Positions 24,657 to 33,180 of a DNA stretch of 64,000 nucleotides are shown here, one piece after another. How positions within the stretch are numbered: position 1 is the stretch's first letter; the number at the start of each line of letters is the position of its first letter. Location: NCBI GenBank assembly GCA_944320415.1, contig CALUHJ010000001.1, positions 248,001 through 312,000 on the forward strand, read 5' to 3'. Under the pieces are notes generated by a model. That model did not search any database and was not told the origin of the DNA. It worked only from the letters and a program-made list of their open reading frames with translations. The position numbers and the translations under genes were made by a program. This stretch comes from an uncultured Bacteroidales bacterium (lineage in GTDB: Bacteria > Bacteroidota > Bacteroidia > Bacteroidales > P3).

Positions 24657-27629
24657 ATGCATCATAAGAAAGCTATAAATGTAATCGGTTGGATACTGTC
24701 CGTATCAATTACTGCATTGTATACATATACAATGTATCCTGTGCTTTCGTTTTGGGATAGTGGAGAATATATAACTACATCGGCTACTTTACAGGTAGGT
24801 CATCCTCCAGGAGCCCCTTTGTATCAACTGATAGGTGCGTTTTTTTCAATAGTTTGTTTTAATCATTCCGAGTTTATAGCTCCGTGCATAAGTTTCCTGT
24901 CCGCTTTATCAGCCGGAGTGGGTATCATGTTCTTTTTCTGGATATCGGTAAGGATCATGAATCGCTTCAGTAGCATGTATATCGGCAATATAGTCGCATC
25001 ATGCATAGGGAGTTTGTGTCTGGCATTTATGGATTCTTATTGGTTCTCGGCCACAGAAGCCGAAGTGTATTCATTGGCTTTCTTGCTTTCTATCATCAGT
25101 TTTTGGGCAATATTGAGATGGGATGAATCCGGTAATTTCAAGTGGATTTTACTGGTTTGTTTTCTTACAGGTCTTTCCGTTGGAGTACATCAGCTTTGCT
25201 TACTTGTCTTACCGGCAATAGTACTGGTAATATATTTTCACAGAAGGAAAACAAGTTTCGGAGGAATAATTCTTTATATATTTATCGCATGTTTGCTTCT
25301 TGTTATCCTTCAATGGATAATCATTCCTTTCACATTGTCATCTTTGGTGTCATACGGTATTTTGAAATATCTTGCCTTTCTTCTTCTTTTTTGTATTCTG
25401 TCCGTTGTAGGTCTTAAGAAAAATATTCAATGGCTTCATTGTACGGGTATTGCTTTGTTTTTTTTGTTTTTGGGTATGAGTACATATATCATACTGCCTT
25501 TGAGAGCGAACAACAATCTTCCGTTGAATCAATACAAACCAAGTACGGTGGAATCAATGAACAGTTACATACATAGAGATAACTACCTGAAGGCTCCATT
25601 GATATATGGACAATATTTTACCGCCTTGCCGCCTGAAGGATTCATCAAGACAAAACGAGGCTTGGAACCGGTTTTTGCCAGTGAGCAGAAAACGTTTTTC
25701 CCCAGAATGTGGAACTATGAGAATTTGGCTTATGAAAACGGATATATAGAATGGGTCGGACTTCCTGAAAGTCACGTGGTAATGGATGGAGAATCAAGAG
25801 AAAAACCTTCGTTCAGACAGAACCTTCGTTTTTTCTTTTCCTATCAGGTCAACTATATGTATTTGAGATACCTTTTGTGGAATTTTTCCGGTAGAACCAA
25901 TGATGTTCAGGGGTATGGAGACTACAAAAATTCACAATGGATGACAGGTATAGGCTTTATAGATTCTTTTCTTGGCATAGGAACGGAAAAGGTTGAACAA
26001 CAGCAGTCCAAGGCGCATAATGTATATTTTGCCATTCCTTTGCTGTTGGCTTTGTTCGGCATATTCTATCATATAAACAAGGACTCCAGATTCCCTATAA
26101 TTTTAGGCATGCTGTTTTTTTTCACATCGCTTGCCCTTGTCATATATCTTAATCAGGAGGCTTATCAGGCAAGGGAAAGAGACTATACTTATTTGGTGTC
26201 GTTTGCAGTGATGGCATTATGGTTGGCAATAGGTGTCCTTGGCATAAGCCAGATAATAGCCAATATCATTCGAGTTAGGAAACCCAGATATGTAACACCT
26301 TTGTTTTTATTTGTCCCCATTATGCTTTTTGCGGAAAATATAGACGATCACAATCATCATAATCAAAAGACAGCCTACAATTTTGCCGTAGCAATGCTCA
26401 ATGCTTGCGAAGAAAATGCCGTCTTGTTTACAAATGGAGACAATGATACATATCCTTTGTGGTATGCACAAAATGTGGAAAAGATACGTACTGATGTCAG
26501 AGTGATAAATATAGGACTGCTAAACAGCGACAAATATATAGATCAGTTGTTTCAGAAGCAATATCATTCTTTGCCGTTGAAAACCAATATAGCTTTTGGA
26601 GAGTACGAGGATAAGTACATCTATACCCGTATTTACCCTGATTTTGGGGAACTTGAACTGAATGATGCAATACGACATGCGATTGTTTCTGAGGAAAAAG
26701 ACGAGTTTTTCGGGCAGCGCATAAATTATTTCAATACCAACAAGTTCTATTTGATTAAGGGAGAGGATACAATTCGTTGGAATAGCAATCAATATGAGAT
26801 TGGCAAAGCGGACCTGATGGTTTTGGACATAATTGCATCCAATATAAACGACAGACCAATTTACTTTTCTTCTTATTCTGTTGACGGATTCTACGGATTG
26901 GATTCTTATCTGTATCTGGAGGGTTTTGCTTACAGACTTGGCAGCAAGGCCTTTTCCAATGTAGAGATACTCCCTCTGAAGGTTGGCAGTATAGATGCCG
27001 AAAAGATGTATTACAATTTCATACACAAATTCAAATGGGATAATTTCGACAGGGACGATTTGTATTACAACGAAATCGAACGTGACGTTGTTCAATTGTA
27101 TATAGACAACGGTATAAAACTTGCCTATAAATTATTGCAGACAAACCGTGCGGACAAGGCGTTGGTTATATGCAATATGTTGACCGACAGGATTGTTCTG
27201 AATCAATGGGACAACAGTGTTGCCATGGCGGACTTGGCCGTGATTTATTCGTTTTTGGATCATCAGGACAAGGCAGATTTTTATATAAGGCAGGCCGTTG
27301 ACAAGATGGTCGGTCAATTGGTCAGATACAATGGCAATGGACAAAAACAGCAGGCACAGGAACGTCTGGAGGTTCAGTCGAGGATGTATGATTGGTTGAG
27401 GTTGATATTGCAAAGTCAGGATTGGGGATTGGAGCAGATACGTATAGCGTTGGCGGATTCATTTTTCTATGTTGTGGGGGATTATCTTCAGGTTACTAAT
27501 AATCAGATAGAGAGAATGCGCAAGAATTACGAATATTATGAGGATGAAATATTGAAAGCCGAGTTTCAAATGCGTGAGATATATTCTTTGGCAGCGACTT
27601 ATGAAGAGACTTTGCCGGTTTTTGAGTAG
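24657..27629 (+). CDS. DUF2723 multi-pass membrane protein (GT-C type glycosyltransferase)
   Basis: 990 residues. About a dozen hydrophobic helices lie in the first 560 residues, followed by a soluble tail with helical repeats near the end (TNRADKALVICNMLTDR). The N-terminal loop PVLSFWDSGEYITTSATLQVGHPPGAPLYQL carries the Asp and Glu expected of GT-C enzymes that use a lipid-linked sugar. Members of this family add sugars to periplasmic proteins or glycans in Bacteroidota; the product here is not known. The gene follows lptE by three bases. Confidence 0.85.
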   Translation: MHHKKAINVIGWILSVSITALYTYTMYPVLSFWDSGEYITTSATLQVGHPPGAPLYQLIGAFFSIVCFNHSEFIAPCISFLSALSAGVGIMFFFWISVRIMNRFSSMYIGNIVASCIGSLCLAFMDSYWFSATEAEVYSLAFLLSIISFWAILRWDESGNFKWILLVCFLTGLSVGVHQLCLLVLPAIVLVIYFHRRKTSFGGIILYIFIACLLLVILQWIIIPFTLSSLVSYGILKYLAFLLLFCILSVVGLKKNIQWLHCTGIALFFLFLGMSTYIILPLRANNNLPLNQYKPSTVESMNSYIHRDNYLKAPLIYGQYFTALPPEGFIKTKRGLEPVFASEQKTFFPRMWNYENLAYENGYIEWVGLPESHVVMDGESREKPSFRQNLRFFFSYQVNYMYLRYLLWNFSGRTNDVQGYGDYKNSQWMTGIGFIDSFLGIGTEKVEQQQSKAHNVYFAIPLLLALFGIFYHINKDSRFPIILGMLFFFTSLALVIYLNQEAYQARERDYTYLVSFAVMALWLAIGVLGISQIIANIIRVRKPRYVTPLFLFVPIMLFAENIDDHNHHNQKTAYNFAVAMLNACEENAVLFTNGDNDTYPLWYAQNVEKIRTDVRVINIGLLNSDKYIDQLFQKQYHSLPLKTNIAFGEYEDKYIYTRIYPDFGELELNDAIRHAIVSEEKDEFFGQRINYFNTNKFYLIKGEDTIRWNSNQYEIGKADLMVLDIIASNINDRPIYFSSYSVDGFYGLDSYLYLEGFAYRLGSKAFSNVEILPLKVGSIDAEKMYYNFIHKFKWDNFDRDDLYYNEIERDVVQLYIDNGIKLAYKLLQTNRADKALVICNMLTDRIVLNQWDNSVAMADLAVIYSFLDHQDKADFYIRQAVDKMVGQLVRYNGNGQKQQAQERLEVQSRMYDWLRLILQSQDWGLEQIRIALADSFFYVVGDYLQVTNNQIERMRKNYEYYEDEILKAEFQMREIYSLAATYEETLPVFE

Positions 27630-27639
27630 TTGTGTTTAA

Positions 27640-27670
27640 TTACATAAAAGCAGTAGATGTTTTTGTGTAA
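27640..27670. terminator. Weak hairpin between two convergent genes
   Basis: TTACATAAAA and TTTTGTGTAA pair over 10 bp with one G-U pair, around an 11-base loop. It lies in the only gap between the DUF2723 gene and the convergent acetyltransferase fusion gene. It has no GC clamp, so its strength is doubtful. Confidence 0.35.
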
Positions 27671-27703
27671 TACCAATAGAATTTGGTGCAAGCAAGGGAA
27701 ACC

Positions 27704-29875
27704 TTATTGTTGTTTTCTGATTACTTTTTTCATTCTGAAATTTGTAAGTTCCAATTTGTTTGCTCTGCTTTTTTGAACATTTACAACTTCATAGCCTTTA
27801 TTTTCAAAGAATGATTTTGCTGTCAGACTTACTTCGGAAACTATCTCGTTGACTCCATATTGTTCTGCTATTTTTTCAACTTCTGAAAGAAGCCTGCTTG
27901 CCACACCCTTGCTTTGCCAATTCTTATGTATAAACATTGAATGCAGATAACCTTCCCTGTTCATTGAAGAAAAACCTACCATGCAATCTTGTTTATCAAA
28001 TGCTCCTATATAGATATTTTTTCGCAGTAGCTCTTTGAAATGTTCTGTATCGTTTCCGCAAGAAGCCCAGTCTTCAACCTCTTCTTTTGTATAGTCCTTG
28101 GAGTTTACATTAAGTACAGTTTCAATGAATAGTTGTTGTAATTCTATTATGTCTTTTTCTGTGAGAGTACGGATTTTGTAGGATTTGACATTGTCTTTTC
28201 TTATGATTTTACTACACCATTCAATCAGTTTGCGACTGTAAATGTCAAATAGCTCCTCTTGTTTTGTGTTTTTAATGATTTTAGCAATGTTCAATATTTC
28301 TGCTTCATCGTAAGATACGCATTCTGCAATGTCGTTTAAGGATGAAACATATTCTCCCTTTTCCATGTAATATTTCATGCGTATTGTAAAACATGCAGAC
28401 TTGTAGAGCTCCTTGAGGGTAGTTATGCTACGGGAATGCAGGAAGTTGTGAGAACAGGCATGGTACAGATTACAAGCTCCGTTGAGTACTGACTGATATA
28501 TGTCTTTATGTGAGAACATGGGTTTGAGATATTCCAAAGAGCCTATTATGGGTTTGGTATCAAGATAAAGTTGCAAGAGGTCGAACTTCTCCCACCCGGA
28601 CAATTCATCCTTCCCTGCAACAAAACCGCATATAAGTTCGCGATTCTCCATAACCTCCAGCATATCACGATAGGATTTCAGGTCATCGAAAGTCATTCTA
28701 TCTATAATAACCACTACATCAATATCACTTTCTTTCTTTTGTTCGCCACGACCATAACTGCCTTGAATACCGAAAAAATGCAGACGACTACCATAAATGT
28801 GGAGTATTTTTTCAGTGAAGATTTCAAGCCATGATTCAATATTGAAGGTTTTCTCGTCTTTCAGTCCTTTTACCATAATATATTCATCTTTAGTTTCCTT
28901 TGCTATTTTGAATCCGTGTTTTAAATACAGGCCGAAAGCATGTTTGTTTGCTTTCTGTACGGAAAGAGAAACCCTTTCATAATTCTTTTCCTTGAGCAAT
29001 TCAATCATTTGCCTCATCATGCAACTCCCAATACCTTTGTTCCTGTATTCTTTGTATAATGATATTGACAATGAAGGCGTTTTGTCGTCTATGTGTCCGT
29101 AATCGTTCATTATCCTGCTCCATACTGCACCTGCAACTTTATTTCCGCAACATGCGAGCAGACAATAGTCGTCTTGCTTCTCACCGAAATTTTCAATATA
29201 TACTTTTAATTCGGGTAAATCAACAACTTCTCTTGACGGAGCTTCCTCTCCTTCAGGAATGAAAATAGCTTCATAAAGGAAGTCTTTTAAAAGATGGGTT
29301 TCATCAGGAAGCAAAGGTCGTATGTGATATGATTTGTTTCTATTCAATTTATTCCATTCGTTCTTTGTCAGCAAAGTAAAGTGTTCTGTACGAACGTCAC
29401 CCAAGGGTGAAACCTTGTTTTCTTCAGTATGATGGAATTTAAAACCGCATTTATCCATCACTCTGCGTGATCTTATGTTTCCGTCATAGTAACCGCACCA
29501 AACTCTTTTTATATCAAGTTCCTCGAAGCAACGTTTCAACAAGCATTTTACAGCCTCTGGTATCAGGCCCTTTCCCCAATGTTGCACTCCTATCCAATAA
29601 CCGATTTCTGCATCACCTTCCTGTATATCCGCACTATGCACATCGTTTACGAACATGATTCCTACACTGCCAACAGGTTCATTTGTCTCCTTCAATACGA
29701 CGGCGTAGGTTTCAGGCGAGGAAAGAATATTTCGTATTACCTCCCTGCTGTTTTCTAAGGATGTATGAGGAGTCCACCCTGCAATCGGGCCTACTGCAGG
29801 GTCTTTGGCATATTTGTAAAGGGATTCCGTATCGGCTTCTGTCCACGGACGGAGTATAAGTCTTTGGGTTTCCAT
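27704..29875 (-). CDS. Four-domain fusion: GNAT - GNAT - nucleotidyltransferase - GNAT
   Basis: 723 residues in one uninterrupted frame. Residues 1-170: RimJ/RimL-type acetyltransferase (acetyl-CoA loop HWGKGLI at 99-105, DKCGFKFHHT). Residues 183-337: second GNAT (YRNKGIGSCM at 277-286, NKHAFGLYLKHGFK). Residues 345-560: nucleotidyltransferase with GSYGRG (372-377) and SDIDVVV (383-389), the metal-binding DxD form of minimal and aminoglycoside nucleotidyltransferases, plus a helical tail. Residues 566-720: third GNAT (NWQSKGVASRL at 652-662, SFFENKGYEVV). Each domain type modifies small molecules, proteins or antibiotics. The gene is 12 bases after the PhzF-like gene and last in its run. Substrates are not known. 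Confidence 0.8.
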   Translation of the reverse strand: METQRLILRPWTEADTESLYKYAKDPAVGPIAGWTPHTSLENSREVIRNILSSPETYAVVLKETNEPVGSVGIMFVNDVHSADIQEGDAEIGYWIGVQHWGKGLIPEAVKCLLKRCFEELDIKRVWCGYYDGNIRSRRVMDKCGFKFHHTEENKVSPLGDVRTEHFTLLTKNEWNKLNRNKSYHIRPLLPDETHLLKDFLYEAIFIPEGEEAPSREVVDLPELKVYIENFGEKQDDYCLLACCGNKVAGAVWSRIMNDYGHIDDKTPSLSISLYKEYRNKGIGSCMMRQMIELLKEKNYERVSLSVQKANKHAFGLYLKHGFKIAKETKDEYIMVKGLKDEKTFNIESWLEIFTEKILHIYGSRLHFFGIQGSYGRGEQKKESDIDVVVIIDRMTFDDLKSYRDMLEVMENRELICGFVAGKDELSGWEKFDLLQLYLDTKPIIGSLEYLKPMFSHKDIYQSVLNGACNLYHACSHNFLHSRSITTLKELYKSACFTIRMKYYMEKGEYVSSLNDIAECVSYDEAEILNIAKIIKNTKQEELFDIYSRKLIEWCSKIIRKDNVKSYKIRTLTEKDIIELQQLFIETVLNVNSKDYTKEEVEDWASCGNDTEHFKELLRKNIYIGAFDKQDCMVGFSSMNREGYLHSMFIHKNWQSKGVASRLLSEVEKIAEQYGVNEIVSEVSLTAKSFFENKGYEVVNVQKSRANKLELTNFRMKKVIRKQQ

Positions 29876-29887
29876 GAGTCTTGTCGT

Positions 29888-30730
29888 TTATTTAAGAACA
29901 TATCCTTTGCCTCCGACTTTTACGGAGAGAATTTCATCTCCGTTTGTTTCCAGGCGGACTTCTATTAGAGATTCGCAGGATAGATTCCTGCCTTGTTCAA
30001 ATATATATTTTTCAGGACGTATGCCCAGTGAATGCAGATAACACGCGAGTGCACAGTTGGACGTGCCTGTTGCGGATTCTTCCTCTATGCCGTAAAGCGG
30101 TGCGAAGTTACGGCAGACAGCCGTACATTTTTCTTCGTCGGTTTCCGAACGCAGGGCAAAGGCATGTATTCCCACACAGTCAGTCTGTTTGCTGACAGAG
30201 GATATGGCAGAAGTATTTGCTTCCATTAAGTTCAAAGTTTCGGCGGTTGCTATGGGCATCAGAATGTCGCAAAGCCCGGTAGATACTATCCTTGGAGAGA
30301 TGTTTTTATCCGGAATAAAAGGATGAAAACAGTTTTTCAGCATATTCAATGGAACATAAGAAAGAAATTTTGGCTTTGCCTGTTGCATGAAAATCGTTCC
30401 GCCTTTCTCTACATTGATGCCGAAAGTGCCTGCTTTGGTTTCTATCATAAAATGCCCTGCACCTATTCTGTCGTTTTCCAACATGTATACGAAAAACGCT
30501 ATTGTCGCATGACCGCATAGCGGTACTTCTCCATTAGGCGTAAAGTATTCCAGTTTGAAATCTCCTTTTTGCGAATCGGAATAGAAAACGGTCTCCGAGA
30601 AATTCAATTCGGTGGCAATGGATATTTTCCGGTGAGTATCCCATTTGAATCCGCCATGTACAATCCCTGCTTTGTTGCCTCCTGATCCGTTTTTACTGAA
30701 AGCACTTGCTATTGAATAATCGTATAACAT
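29888..30730 (-). CDS. PhzF family isomerase/epimerase
   Basis: 280 residues. Family hallmarks: GNKAGIV near the start, the catalytic Glu in FSETVF, PLCGHATIAF, and EESATGTSNCALACYL in the second half. PhzF relatives catalyse isomerisation through a conserved Glu and act on small amino-acid-like metabolites; only a minority make phenazines, and no other phz gene is present here. It lies between yidD (24 bases upstream) and the acetyltransferase fusion (12 bases downstream), which suggests shared expression with the latter. Confidence 0.85.
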   Translation of the reverse strand: MLYDYSIASAFSKNGSGGNKAGIVHGGFKWDTHRKISIATELNFSETVFYSDSQKGDFKLEYFTPNGEVPLCGHATIAFFVYMLENDRIGAGHFMIETKAGTFGINVEKGGTIFMQQAKPKFLSYVPLNMLKNCFHPFIPDKNISPRIVSTGLCDILMPIATAETLNLMEANTSAISSVSKQTDCVGIHAFALRSETDEEKCTAVCRNFAPLYGIEEESATGTSNCALACYLHSLGIRPEKYIFEQGRNLSCESLIEVRLETNGDEILSVKVGGKGYVLK

Positions 30731-30754
30731 ACATTTAGTATATGGAAAAATAGT

Positions 30755-30985
30755 TTACGGTACTGGATCATAACCGCTGCCACCCCACGGATTACACCTC
30801 AATATTCTCTTTATTGCAAGCCACAATCCCTTGAAAGGTCCGTATTTTTTTATTGCTTCCAATGCATATTGCGAACATGTGGGGACGAATCTGCACGCAG
30901 AAGGCGTATGCGGAGAAACAGCCGTTTGGTAGAACCTTATAAGGCCTACGAAAATATATGTAAGGATTTTTTTAATCACTTTCAT
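30755..30985 (-). CDS. yidD: Membrane protein insertion efficiency factor YidD
   Basis: 76 residues. The family pattern is complete: [38 protein letters not shown], then [17 protein letters not shown], with the conserved Cys residues. It assists YidC in the inner membrane. It overlaps the end of rnpA by 14 bases, the usual order in bacteria. Confidence 0.95.
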   Translation of the reverse strand: MKVIKKILTYIFVGLIRFYQTAVSPHTPSACRFVPTCSQYALEAIKKYGPFKGLWLAIKRILRCNPWGGSGYDPVP

Positions 30986-31361
30986 CTTTCAGCCTTTTCT
31001 CTATGCAGGCAAGTATATCTTCAATTTTTTTTCTGCTTGTCCCGAAAGAGGGAATATCTTTTGAAATAAGTATTATGCTCAGCAGTATTCTGCATTTATT
31101 ATCACTTGCGAAAGACTGAAGAGAAGATTTGCTAAGTCTGTATGCTTCCCTCATTGTTCTTTTCGCTTTGTTTCTGTTGACTGCAAGTTTCTGATACCTT
31201 TTCGGTGCATTTATCAATACAGACAATTCAGCAGATAGAACATTGCGTTCGCAAAGATACCTAACACTGAAAGGATAACACAAAAACCGCTCCCCTTCCG
31301 CAAATAACCTGTCTATTGCAATACGGTTGCATATACGTTCTGCTTTGGGGAATTTATTCAT
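30972..31361 (-). CDS. rnpA: Ribonuclease P protein component
   Basis: 129 residues. The RNR motif region reads [17 protein letters not shown], with a basic N-terminus ([17 protein letters not shown]). It supports the RNA subunit in 5' maturation of tRNA. It overlaps hemD (8 bases) and yidD (14 bases). In many bacteria rnpA sits beside rpmH; in Bacteroidota the hemD-rnpA-yidD order seen here is usual. Confidence 0.92.
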   Translation of the reverse strand: MNKFPKAERICNRIAIDRLFAEGERFLCYPFSVRYLCERNVLSAELSVLINAPKRYQKLAVNRNKAKRTMREAYRLSKSSLQSFASDNKCRILLSIILISKDIPSFGTSRKKIEDILACIEKRLKDESD

Positions 31362-32286
31362 TTTTTGCTTTAGAGGTCTTTTCCTTTGTTGTTTTCTTGG
31401 TTTTTACTGTTGTTGCCTTTTTCCTGCCTTTAGTTTCGTTTGTCTTTGTTTTCTTATCTTCCGTTTTTTGTGTAGTTTTCTTTTTCTCCTGTTTTTCCTG
31501 CGACTCTATTTTGATTATCCATTCTTCTTTTTCTTTGGCGGAAAGGGAAAGGAATTTTTCCAAAGCCATCACCATGGAAGGATTTTCTTTCGTAGGGGCA
31601 GGAACGCATATCTTTAGTTTCGCATTTTTCAATGCCGCCTGAGTAGATGTTCCGAATGCAGCGAACAGCAGATCCTTTGGAAAATTGTCTCCGAATGTTT
31701 CAACAAATGATTTTACTCCTATCGGACTGAATACAACCACCATGTCGAACTTGTTTATGTCTATAGAAGACAAATCCTTGGTGATTGAACGGTACATAAC
31801 GCATTTTTTGCAACTGATATTGGCCGTCTCCAACAACTTGAAATATTCAAGAGAAGAATCCTCTGCACAAGGGAATATGAATTTCTCTTCCTTGTGTTTG
31901 GTTATTACTTCCAGCAGTTCTCCGAAGTTAAGTTTGCCGTGAAAAATCTTGCGTTTCCTGTATTGTACGTAATTCTGCATGTAATTGGCTATAGCTTCGG
32001 TTATACAGAAATATTTCATAGTTTCAGGAATACACAGACGCAGTTCCTTGGCCAGTCTGAAATAATTGTCCACTGCAAGCTTGCTGGTAAATATAACCGC
32101 TGTATAGTCCAACAATGCTATTTTCGCATCTCTGAATTCCCTGCTGCTTATACCCGCAACATCAAAGAATTTGAAGAACTCCAGTTGAACCTTATATTTG
32201 TCGATTAAAACTTTATATTGGGATTTTGACAGATCGGCAGGTGCCGGTTGGGATATTAAAATGTTTTTGATATTTGTCTTTGACAT
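31354..32286 (-). CDS. hemD: Uroporphyrinogen-III synthase with a Lys/Thr-rich tail
   Basis: 310 residues. Residues 1-255 form the two-lobed HemD fold (ILISQPAP at the start, YTAVIFTSKLAVDNYF, FIFPCAEDSS, VVFSPIGVKSF, AAFGTSTQAALKNA). The enzyme closes hydroxymethylbilane to uroporphyrinogen III. The last 55 residues are an almost pure Lys/Thr/Glu tail, unlike the usual 250-residue protein. I chose the ATG at 32286, since the upstream frame overlaps the DUF4271 gene. It lies between DUF4271 and rnpA. Confidence 0.85.
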   Translation of the reverse strand: MSKTNIKNILISQPAPADLSKSQYKVLIDKYKVQLEFFKFFDVAGISSREFRDAKIALLDYTAVIFTSKLAVDNYFRLAKELRLCIPETMKYFCITEAIANYMQNYVQYRKRKIFHGKLNFGELLEVITKHKEEKFIFPCAEDSSLEYFKLLETANISCKKCVMYRSITKDLSSIDINKFDMVVVFSPIGVKSFVETFGDNFPKDLLFAAFGTSTQAALKNAKLKICVPAPTKENPSMVMALEKFLSLSAKEKEEWIIKIESQEKQEKKKTTQKTEDKKTKTNETKGRKKATTVKTKKTTKEKTSKAKNE

Positions 32287-32294
32287 AAAACTAA

Positions 32295-33173
32295 TTACAT
32301 AAACAATACCTTTACCAGTATGAACAAAGGTAAAAATTCGACGATGCAAAGGTAGCAAAATAAATAGACACTGGAAAATCTAAACAAGTTAATAATCAGA
32401 TAAAGTCCTCGTACAGCCCGTATTACGCTTAATAAAACAAATATTGAAGAGGCTGCAACCACAAAGTAATATTGAATATAATCGTTCACGAAAAGAGCCA
32501 ATGCCGTCGGAAGATACAATATCAGGGCATCCAGACAAAGAAAGGACAATTGGTTGGTGATGTAGTAACGAGTTATTTCCTTGTTCCTGAAAAGAGAGCC
32601 GAGAAACTTGATCAGAAGTATCTTTATAGCAATATAAGATGATACAACGGCAAATGCTATTGCATACAATATATATCCTTCAAGTTCGTACCCGAAATTG
32701 CGGTCCAGTTCAAAATATGAGGCAACGGCATATAACAAGAGAGATATTACGGGTAAGGCTAAGAGTGTTATGTACAAAACAAAGTTATTGTTGTATTTTA
32801 GTAAGACCTCAAAAAACTTGTTTGAGAAGCAACTGCGCAGTATTTCGAAATATCTGTAATTGAATAACTTCATCACAATTGCCATTACGGACAGAACAAA
32901 AAACAAAACGATAAACGCCCATCCGTGAGAGTCTTGATTGTGATTTACAGGTTGCATCTTCATCTGCCTGTCGCAGATGTATGTCTTGTTGACAAACAAG
33001 CTAGGCCTGTATTCCATCACAGGAAAGGAGTCGTTGAGTATATCCGTCACATAATCCCTGAAGTTAGCTGTACTGTCGGCCTTTACAGAAAAACTTGTGT
33101 CCTTGCGTATATACAAGGGTATGAACAAAGTATCTTTAACGGGAAGATGTACGGATAAAGAGTCTTTCATCAA
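32295..33173 (-). CDS. DUF4271 membrane protein
   Basis: 292 residues. After about 80 extracytoplasmic or soluble residues come six to seven hydrophobic segments. The end, VYLFCYLCIVEFLPLFILVKVLF, is the signature of DUF4271, a Bacteroidota-only family that regularly precedes hemD. Its function is unknown. It is the likely first gene of the DUF4271-hemD-rnpA-yidD run and lies seven bases after the protease gene. Confidence 0.85.
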   Translation of the reverse strand: MMKDSLSVHLPVKDTLFIPLYIRKDTSFSVKADSTANFRDYVTDILNDSFPVMEYRPSLFVNKTYICDRQMKMQPVNHNQDSHGWAFIVLFFVLSVMAIVMKLFNYRYFEILRSCFSNKFFEVLLKYNNNFVLYITLLALPVISLLLYAVASYFELDRNFGYELEGYILYAIAFAVVSSYIAIKILLIKFLGSLFRNKEITRYYITNQLSFLCLDALILYLPTALALFVNDYIQYYFVVAASSIFVLLSVIRAVRGLYLIINLFRFSSVYLFCYLCIVEFLPLFILVKVLFM

Positions 33174-33180
33174 CTGTGTG

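Noticed and set aside
29888..30730. Phenazine biosynthesis locus
   Set aside because: Only a PhzF-like isomerase is present; no phzA-E or phzG homologues lie nearby.
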